64,000 bases of DNA from Lunularia cruciata. Lineage: Eukaryota > Streptophyta > Marchantiopsida > Lunulariales > Lunulariaceae. Below the pieces are notes generated by a model that saw nothing but the letters and a program-made list of their open reading frames with translations, was not told the origin of the DNA and searched no databases. The position numbers and the translations under genes are program-made. The stretch lies in contig OX419755.1 of assembly GCA_948567375.1 (NCBI GenBank), forward strand, positions 8,065,001-8,129,000, read 5' to 3'. Each line of letters begins with the position of its first letter. Positions within the stretch are counted from its first letter, which is position 1. This document shows positions 56,385 to 64,000 of this stretch, piece after piece.

Positions 56385-57844
56385 AGCTTGAATTTCATCA
56401 CTAAATCACCAAAAAACATGGGGGTTGGTGGATTCACCTCTTGGTAAGAAGGCAATTCACTGCAGGTGGATTTTTAAGATTGAGAGAAATTCTGATTGTT
56501 TTGTGAGTAGGTACAAGGCAAGACTTGTTGCCAAGGGCTGTCCACATTAATATGGAATTGTTTTTGATGAGACACCAACCCTATTGCCATTTATTCTCAC
56601 TCTCTTACTATTGGCCATTTTAAATAAGTTGAAGCTTTATCAGATGGAATTTGATAAAAAAATTCAGCAGCGGAGATTCGGAGGGGGAGGTCTACATTAT
56701 CCAACCACCTGGATATGGAGATCAAAGATATCCAAACAAATTTTGTTTATTGAAAGACTCTCCCTATGGACTTAAGCAAGCTCCATGAGCTTGGAATGCC
56801 AAGATAAACTCATATCCTTTATACATTGGATAAAGAGTGTGCAGTTCAGATTCTTTGATGTACAGATTACAAGCTGGTGATAAAATGGTTTATTTACTCA
56901 TCTGTTGATGATATGATTATCATCAGTAACTATCAAGATCTAATTAAGCAAATACAAGATCAGTTGAAGGGGAGTTAGGCATGAAGGACTTGGAAGACCT
57001 CAAATACTTCTGGGGCATTGAGTTTATTCAGGACTGCAATGACCTTTGGTTAATTCATCATCAATATTTATTCTCCAAAGAAGTTGGAGAAGCTTGGTAT
57101 AATGGCATGTGAGCCTATTTCTACTCCTCTCCCAACTTCATTTAAGTTAAGTGCAGAAGATGGTTAGTCGTTGGCTGATCCAAATATATACAGGCAGATA
57201 GTTGGAAGTTTGATTTATGAGACTCTTACTAGACCAGATCTAAGCTATGGGGTTGGACTAGTGAGTCTATTTGTACAAGTACCAAGGAGGTCATATCTTG
57301 ACATGATTAGAAATTTTTGCATTATGTGAAGTTTATCATCGAATTTCATCTTCACTGTTTATCTGGTGGATAACCCGTTCTTGACTGATGTGGACTCCGT
57401 AGGAAGTGGAGAATATCTAAGATCAGCATCAAGTTATGTTTTTAATCTTGAAAGTTCTGTACTTAGTTGGTCACCAAAGAAGCAATCTACTGCTGCTTTA
57501 TCATCAATAGAACCAGAATATGGAGGTGCCACTAATATTATGTGTGAATCAATTTGGTTTAAAACCTTTACAAGATATAGGATATGCATTTTTTCCTCTT
57601 ATAATCTTATTACATCAGTAGTATTAAACATGCAAATAATCCAATATTTCATGCCAGGCCCAAACATACCGAGCTCCATTATCATTTCATTAGAGAGGAG
57701 GTCTTGGCTGGAGAAATAGATCTGGCGTATTTTTTCACATGAGCAAGTCGTTGATATTTTAGCCAAAGCTTTAGCTAGAGAAAAATTTGAATAATTCAGA
57801 TTTCATAAAGGCATCCAAGATATTGACATTAGCATGAAGGAGAA
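56385..57844 (+). pseudogene. Ty1/copia pol remnant: RT and RNase H (right)
   Basis: Counterpart of 7240-8789 with the same motifs: FKIERNSDCFVSRYKARLVAKGC (about 56470-56540), YIIQPPGYG-like stretch (frame broken near 56670), VDDMIIISN (about 56905), MKDLEDLKYFWGIEF (56980-57025), DPNIYRQIVGSLIYETLTRPDLSY (57177-57250), KKQSTAALSSIEPEY (57475-57520). The purine tract is at 57836-57844 and the terminus TGTTGATAG at 57845. The start is truncated by the 56375 deletion. Confidence 0.85.
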
Positions 57845-57909
57845 TGTTGATAGAGTATTACAAGCTAATATTCCTAGTTGCCATTGTACGCAAGAAATTT
57901 CAATCACCA
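57845..57909 (+). repeat. Candidate 65-bp copia 3' LTR (right)
   Basis: TGTTGATAGAG to CAATCACCA; same ends as 8790-8854 and 15854-15790. Confidence 0.4.
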
Positions 57910-58156
57910 TTTTTCGCTGATCACCATTTCAAATTTATGGTGAAAAGTGACTCAACATACTTGTATACATTCTCGTCCAATAAATAAATAAATGAACACG
58001 ACTTGTGCCCTGGAAAATCTTGTACACAACAAATTTTAGTCTCCATTTTTCGCTGATCACCATTTCAAATTTATGGTGAAGAGTGACTCAACATACTTCT
58101 ATACATTTTCGTCCAATAAATAAATAAATGAACACGACTTGTGCCCTGGAAAATTT
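57885..58156. repeat. Two-unit tandem duplication, period 136 bp
   Basis: Units 57885-58020 and 58021-58156. The left duplicate has one unit (8829-8964). The duplicated unit includes the last 25 bp of the copia terminus, so it arose after the copia insertion and only on the right. Confidence 0.85.
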
Positions 58157-58711
58157 TGCCATTCTTCAGTGAACTTTGGCGTCTCCATTCCCATTTTTCA
58201 CTTCGTAATATAATAATGCCATCTTCTACTACAAATAGCTGCGGCAAATTACATAATGACAGGTGACAGATGAAATCCCCAGCCGCCGAAGGTCTGCATC
58301 TGTCCGGGGATTCCTCTTGTCATTTTGTACTTATGGAATAGAAAAGCATTCCAGATCTGCAATGATTCCGGTGCGTCGACCATAAGAGTTCAGGACATCG
58401 GAATTCAACACGTGGTAGCGGTATGAGGAAAGCTTGTTCAGATTCAAAACGAGATCACTTTGTCTAGCACTGCTATTACAAAGGTCGTGATATCGTTCCC
58501 GCAAGTTTAGAGGTAGTATCCATTCATAGAAGTTGCAAGGATGAATGTTTCACTAAGTCACTAAACCCGGCTCATAGAGCCTTCCAACATTAAACAGGGC
58601 GAGGGCTGTCTACGAACCGACAATTGGACAGATAATCATTAGGAAATGATCTAGACGAATAAATTATCAAACGATGATTGCATCTCAAGACACGAATAAA
58701 AGAACTATGAA
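58157..58711. other. Low-repeat segment nearly identical between duplicates (right)
   Basis: Partner of 8965-9519. No ORF recognised. Confidence 0.6.
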
Positions 58712-59121
58712 ATGTCGTCAGTCAGATTCACGTGGCCTCACCGACGAATGATGACCCGTCGTAACCGTGCTGTTTCAATTGAGCCTGGCATGTCTTCCCA
58801 CTTTCCTGTCCTTCCGGACGGGTCTTACTTTGTGCTTGCTCCAAAAGACTATTGTCATCGAGAACAAATACCGACGCATCTCCATCTAATTGACCTCGAC
58901 GTACATGTCGCTGCTGTTGCGAGTTCGCAGTAGTATTGAGTCTTCATGACGATAAGTTACTCGCAGAAGGATTCGAATTGCCGCCCTCTTTCTCCCTCTC
59001 CCCCGAGGACGACGAATGCAAAAACTCTGAAATATGTCACACCGCGTACCTTCTACTTGACCTTAAGACCCTTAGGTCCCTTATTCTCTTAGTTCCTCGT
59101 CATGGAGTTCAAAGAGGTTGA
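58712..59121 (+). pseudogene. Possible protein-coding remnant of unknown family (right)
   Basis: Two adjoining open pieces, one frameshift apart. 58712-58933 ends HFPVLPDGSYFVLAPKDY, IPTHLHLIDLDVHVAAVASS. 58936-59121 gives LHDDKLLAEGFELPP, SLSPEDDECKNSE and LLLDLKTLRSLILLVP. A single base change at the join (about 58930) would give a continuous read, which suggests an old exon. I do not recognise it. Upstream 58166-58711 is the near-identical tract. Confidence 0.35.
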
Positions 59122-60998
59122 CTAATTAAAATTATGACGGATTGGTGAGGTTTTCTCAGTTGCATTTCATCATCTGCAGGTCCTCGACTCGTGACAACGA
59201 CTTGATGATAGCAAGGAAAATGACAACAATAAGTTTGGACCAGATTAGCTATTGTAATAATGAGCTGAATCTATAGCTAGTCTGGATAGTTCATACTGAA
59301 CATAGTATACTGATAGTTCACACAATGGTAGAAGAAACCACCTCCGAGAAGTTTACAAATTCTGAAACTTGGCAAACTCAAGTCCGTTTTGTACTGCATC
59401 GATGATATATTACATAAGTTGAACTGATTACTAAAGAAGTGAGAAGAATTCTGGAGCTGAGTACACGTACTAAGAAGGCTGGCTAAAATCAGCAACTTAC
59501 CTACACACAAGCCAGTAGAACAAGCTGCTGAGGATAGCTCATGGAAAGGTCCCAGTGATTTGACTCCAAACGCAAATCTCTTCTCGACTGTCACCCGCAC
59601 TCACATTTCCGAAATTCTTTCAGCAGTCAATTCCGCTGACCACCACAAACTTCGATATCCGAGTCAACGGGAGTCAGATTTGAGGTTCAGATAGAAGTAG
59701 CTATTCTGCATATTAAACCTTATTCAACTATCATCGCGTGAGAACGATTGACTCTCAGGCACAGGTCTGGCATGGCTCTTGTTTCTAGTTGTTCAGAATT
59801 ACCATGTGCTGTCCCTGTTTTTCAATGCAAAACAGCGTTGAGAGATCTCTGACCGCAAAGAGTCAAGTATCAAAAACATAAAAGAATCTCACATGCTGGT
59901 TGTGGGCTGTGTTTTGAGCAGTTGAGTGGAAGTTGAATCTCCTGAAACGATAGAGCAGAGGTATGGAAGACATAGAATAGCATGGCAAGATCAGACCACA
60001 AGAGTATAAATCACAGCTTGATCTCAATAAGATCAAGCCTCAGTATCCAGAAGTTTCACCACCAACATAACTCTATATCAGTTCAGAAAAGCGTGCAGAA
60101 ACTGGTCATCCACAGTCAAAACATTTCAGAGAAACCTGATCCGCAGATTTGTAAACCTGTCTTTCGAGCAGCTGAGTAAAATTACAAGTATTTGAAGAGA
60201 ACAGTGCTGCTGAAAGAGGTGTGAGCGCCAGAGAATTGAAGGTGAGGTTAGACCACAAGAGGAGAGAACAGAACTTTAAATTACTAGAGGCTTACGGATT
60301 TTCTCAGTAAGCAGATCATTGTTTACCTTCTTGGACGTTTAGACAGAAGTATTAACAGTTGCGTTGGTGTAATCAGTACAATTTCAACGTGCTGCGAACA
60401 ACTTTGTATATTTACACGTCTACAGCTTGAGATGGCTGACCCAACGGTGTTTACCCATGATCCCCCACCGCCATGGCTAATAGCATCCGTTGGTTCCTCA
60501 GTCGACCGTGAAGATGATGAGGGTTAGGAACATCACGGTTGAAACCGTTGAATTATGACAGGTCGCCTTACCACTCAGCAACAGAACAGAATTTATTTCC
60601 ACAGTATAATTTGCGTCCGTGCGGGTGAAGCTTCGGGGGATGGCTTCAAATTAAAAACCCTTTGTCAAAGCGAGCCTGTACAGATTTACAGTTAGCCTAG
60701 CTCCATCCTCACTGGATTAGCAATTGCATATCAGAGTGATGATCAGGAACATAGATTCTTATAGTTGAGGGGACATACTCCCGGTTATAGGTTCTCTGCA
60801 CATTTCCCTCTTTTTAGATATACACGATTCATTACTCCAGTCACATGACGTACTCCCTCATATGTTGACCCCCAGTTTCAGTATGCATACTACGGGCACA
60901 AGTCAACTGACAGTTGTTGTGCATATGTACTGGTCACCAGTACACAGTACTTGTTATAGAGACCGCACTATCCGCATCCGCTTGGCCACCTCTGGATT
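59122..60998. other. Segment without a supported gene (right)
   Basis: It holds the right counterparts of two ORFs open in both duplicates: minus 59600-59277 (non-ATG start) and plus 59982-60179 (65 codons, polar). Neither has a known motif. Confidence 0.4.
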
Positions 60999-61006
60999 TA
61001 TAAATA
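60999..61006 (+). promoter_or_regulatory. TATA box upstream of 46-codon ORF (right)
   Basis: TATAAATA, 134 bp before the ATG at 61133. Confidence 0.45.
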
Positions 61007-61132
61007 AAAAACCAGATGTTTGAGTGATTACATTTGTAGAATTGAGATGTTAAAATTCGCTTTTGGAAGGGCTGTCCTGTCTATCCTAGTTATACGTTTT
61101 CTGCATCGATTTAGGAGCGTTAGGAGCGAACT

Positions 61133-61273
61133 ATGATGAACGCCCATTTCTATTCGTTGTTGGTTGTTTTCCTCTGCTCCTTATTCGGTAATCTTCCTGT
61201 AGTACCAGTAATCATTCTCGATTTGCACGCTCTGCTCCCTTATTCTAGTGATTCAAGCTTTGAAGGACCTTGA
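61133..61273 (+). CDS. Small ORF with signal-peptide-like N-terminus (right)
   Basis: 46 codons, MMNAHFYSLLVVFLCSLFG then a short tail (NLPVVPVIILDLHALL). Same length and start as the left copy at 11942-12082; the hydrophobic core is unchanged except I to F near its end. The upstream flank, including the GGAGCGAACT before the ATG and the TATA box, is kept. It could be a secreted peptide or the first exon of a secreted protein. No later exon could be proven; joining to a CTGTTTAG acceptor near 61470 gives a stop soon after. Confidence 0.35.
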   Translation: MMNAHFYSLLVVFLCSLFGNLPVVPVIILDLHALLPYSSDSSFEGP

Positions 61274-61487
61274 ATTGTTCATATGTATAAGCAGCATTTA
61301 GTTTTTGGTTTCTAATGCCTGCGGCACGGATTCAGTTGTCCGGTGAACAAGTATAGCACAATCTGGCGAAATAGTATCCTTGTCGAACACATATACTAAG
61401 TTTCCACCAGGACATGACCAACTACCTCAAATTTCTCCAGTATTATGTAGTTAATCTTTTCTGTTTAGTCTCAAAATTCTCGCCAAC

Positions 61488-61850
61488 ATGCAGGATTTGG
61501 CATTGACTGACAGAAAAGTAACAACAAGATTGGATGCAGGAGTTAAAACAGGTGAAGGTAATTCGTGCCATCCGACCAGGCAATTTCAGTTCGATTTGCT
61601 TCCTACAGAAATATATACCAAGCATCAAAACTGCGAGAGCACTTACTCGTTGGTATCGCCACTCCTGAGAAGTCTGCTTGATATTCGGACTCTGGCTCTC
61701 CCTCGGCCATTGCAATTTCAGACAAGTGTTGGTCGATCTCAGATTTTGGAGCTGCAAAGCAGCGGAGTGAGTTTATCATTCAGGCGTTTTACAAGTTTGC
61801 CCGCTGCTGCCCGTGCTGCACACAAACATGTTGACCCAACACCAGGGTGA
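61488..61850 (+). other. 120-codon ORF of uncertain status
   Basis: Open from an ATG to TGA with no known motif (LVSPLLRSLLDIRTLALPRP, SFRRFTSLPAAARAAHKH). The left copy is frameshifted in its first third. Two other frames also read plausibly in places, so this may be chance. It lies 215 bp after the small ORF. Confidence 0.25.
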
Positions 61851-61858
61851 GCAGCAGC

Positions 61859-62494
61859 CGCGGCTGCTTCTTCGCGAGATATTGATTAATCAAACGATGA
61901 AGCCCAGATTTGCAAAGGTACCAAAATGAACCAGCGAACGAAAATCTTACACTAATTGTCACGTGCCCAGGAATCGGATAAATTCAAACGAGTACCTCCT
62001 CAAAAATTCCAGCACCTCGTCAAAGCTTGACTAATCCACCCTAGCACAAGTAGGAACCGATTAGGACGTATCGTTTATGCGACAGTTTTGATAGGAAGTT
62101 CAGGCCAGAATTCACAAATTTATACGAAGTTACTAAAATGTTGCGGAGGGCTTGACGCGTACGCTACAACATCTGAATTGGCCGAAGAGACTGCAGAACA
62201 AATTGTTTCGTCCGCAATAACGTGTCGAACAATCTTAGACTGCACTTCTATGTGGGAGAGTGCCACTTTTCAAAACCTGTCTTACACGGTCGAAGGAGTT
62301 TCAAACGGCCGTCGTAAGCCACGGACGCGGCCCCCGAGGTCTTAATTTTCAGTAAGCTGATGATTTCATGCTCGAGCCAGTGAAGCGTCTTCTCAAGTGG
62401 CAGATTATCCAGTTTCGAGAATCACTTGTGATGAGACTAGAAGTTTGATACGATATTCGCACACGTACATATGGGAATTGTACCTCATAGCAGG
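61859..62494. other. CpG-rich stretch beyond the duplication, no gene supported
   Basis: It is found only on the right. A plus-strand ORF of 85 codons (62088-62345) is rich in Ser, Thr and Arg and ends in an Arg/Pro-rich tail. No motif recognised, and no second copy to test it. Confidence 0.3.
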
Positions 62495-63990
62495 TCCCGC
62501 ATCCTTCTCAGATGTCACTCAGCCATTTGCCGATTTGCTCAATTTAGATCCATTCCTGCATTCCGAATGGCCTGCGGAATCGTCCAGGTAGGGTGGTGCG
62601 GGTTCTATAATAATGAATCGGGTGGGGACCTTCAGTAAGGTCAGTAGTTGGTCCCGGCTCAACTAAATCCTCGTTCTGCCAAAGCCTCGATTTGCAGGAC
62701 AGTCTCTGGTTCTTCCGACGCCTATGGACGTCAATCGAACCTGATCGAGTTACCTCATCCAACCCAGTCGTGCGACTGTCCACTAGGACAGGACTTTGGA
62801 GGCCAATAATTCCAATAACTTCTTTTATAAGTTGAACGAGGGACGAGGCCGACGAAGAATTTTATACCCACCTCAGAACAAGAGGTGGAGACATGGAAAA
62901 ATCAGGCAAACCCCGAGGAGATGGCCAGCTCCATAAGCGCGAGGAAAGGCCCCTGCAACAGCACTAATCTAACCCACGGGAAATCAGCAAAAAGGCCTAG
63001 AGTTTGGAAACGCCAGAGGAGCCAACCCCAGTAAAACGATACCAAGAGTAAGAGGTCCGGGGGAAATAGCAGAAAGATGTTTTACTTAGCGGTAGACCAA
63101 AACAGCAACGCTCCCCACTATGCACACCTTCAGAGTACTTTCGTTTCCTTGTAGAAAAGGGAAAATTAAGGGAATGAAATGAGAGAATCGCCTGCCTTGT
63201 TTATAGATCTCTTCCATTATTACAAGGAGATATAGATTTAAATACGTCACAAAACCCTGGCTCAAACTAGCGGGTTTGTTCCCAAGGTATGTGCATCTTT
63301 GCATACCATTATATGAGAGAGATCATTCTATCTCTATTCTATTTTTTAAGTTTCTTATCCTTTCTTTTACATCTTTACTGACCCCAGCTATAAAGTAACA
63401 CGTAGAGGATTCCAGGGAGTTGCTCTGATTTCTCGGACTTTCAAAGTATTTTTGAAGATCACCGCTAAGTCTCGTTTTGTCAAATCTCCGTTTCTATTGA
63501 ACAATGTACTTCCCATAAAATTTCTGGGAGAAACACCATAAGGTGGTCAATCTAATTCCTCCGACATAGCAACAAGCAGTGAAGGGCAATTCCTCATTTT
63601 TTTATTTTCTAACACTGGTTGGTCGAAGAGTTTTTCGTTTCAACTAAGTCGGAAAATAGCTTCGAAGGCAGTGATTAGTGTGTTCCTCTTAAATCAGCAA
63701 TCCAACTGATGAGAGGAACCTTTCTTCTCATTGTTATATGCCGTTTTATAAAGCATTCTAGAGTGCACTGTTTGTCCCAGGTGCACTGTGAGTCTCGTTC
63801 ATGACCAACGTAATCTTTTCATTCCTTATCCTTCCTTTTTGTATATGCATCCATTCCGTCCGAAGGAATAGGGGAAAGGAGTCAGCCAATGGCACATTAG
63901 AAGAGCCTCTCTCTCCAAACTCAGCAAAATAAAACCTGTCAAAAATGATTTCTTCGGCTGAATACCGCCAAATCGAGTGGGTTGGCGCAC
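62495..63990 (-). repeat. Repeat G, copy Gc, inverted, runs to window end
   Basis: Reverse complement of Ga (12682-13808) plus the segment that leads Gb (14215-14480). It shows the uninterrupted order of G and the empty hAT site near 63735-63745. The GGGTATAAAAT box is near 62865 on the minus strand. Relative to Ga it carries an extra stretch near 62540-62690. Confidence 0.6.
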
Positions 63991-64000
63991 CTATCTGGAC

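Larger units (their letters stand above)
20701..61858. repeat. Right copy of large direct segmental duplication
   Basis: It is the more complete partner of 1-12682. It contains 27.5 kb (24365-51918) missing on the left. This includes the 5' half of element E, which is one continuous element with the part kept on the left, so the difference is a deletion on the left and not an insertion on the right. Confidence 0.85.

Noticed and set aside
1-64000. CRISPR arrays, tRNA or rRNA genes, bacterial operons
   Set aside because: None seen. Repeats are dispersed, and the content is plant retroelements.

Overview
This is nuclear DNA from a land plant with a large, repeat-rich genome. The evidence is old, nested LTR retrotransposons of plant type: a Ty3/gypsy chromovirus with a C-terminal chromodomain, two further gypsy lineages, and Ty1/copia pol remnants. 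A small hAT-like element is also present. No housekeeping gene is recognisable. The broken LINE-like fragment and the style of the gypsy lineages made me think of a gymnosperm, fern or lycophyte, but that is a weak guess. I saw no rRNA, tRNA or CRISPR array.

Overall layout. The window is dominated by one direct segmental duplication. Positions 1-12682 (left copy, continuing off the window edge) match 20701-61858 (right copy). The left copy lacks everything equivalent to right 24365-51918 (about 27.5 kb) and has about 330 bp of unmatched filler (3111-3439) there. Between the copies (12682-20700) lie an unclassified repeat called G here, a reversed copia fragment, and about 3 kb of degenerate minus-strand coding-like DNA. 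After the right copy comes G again, inverted (62495-63990).

Right copy, left to right. (1) 20480-22750: broken coiled-coil ORF and a TATA-bearing tail, with a solo LTR (LTR-A) inside. (2) 22756-30239: gypsy element F, a head-to-head chimera of minus-strand protease and plus-strand RNase H/integrase. It has a solo LTR-A in its integrase, and its 3' LTR is split by element B1. (3) Gypsy element E (30240-35304 and 53189-53400), split by element D (35305-53188, minus strand). D's 3' LTR is split by B2 (35642-46026). B2 is split by B3 (36122-37960) and by chromovirus C (39821-44563). C is split by another solo LTR-A (42096-42788). Most junctions can be read to the base because target-site duplications (TSDs) survive. 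(4) 53548-57844: degenerate minus-strand ORFs, a LINE-like fragment and a copia remnant. (5) 57910-61858: a CpG-richer, low-repeat segment with a TATA box and a 46-codon ORF starting with a signal-peptide-like stretch. This is the only place that looks as if it could be host gene territory.

Most interesting observations. Elements B1 and B2 are about 3.8 kb, start TGTGG, end TCACA, create 5-bp TSDs and have no terminal repeats of their own. They therefore look like solo LTRs, yet each carries one long reading frame (about 800 codons, broken by stops) upstream of a TATA-like box. Their N-terminal domain is also found in a divergent minus-strand ORF at 5640-6560 / 54835-55740. I do not recognise this protein family. 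Other points are consistent 4-bp TSDs for LTR-A, heat-shock-element arrays in the chromovirus LTRs, an 89-bp perfect triplication inside the hAT-like element, and a roughly 650-bp near-identical tract inside an otherwise diverged duplication. All coding calls except the two 46-codon ORFs are pseudogenes.
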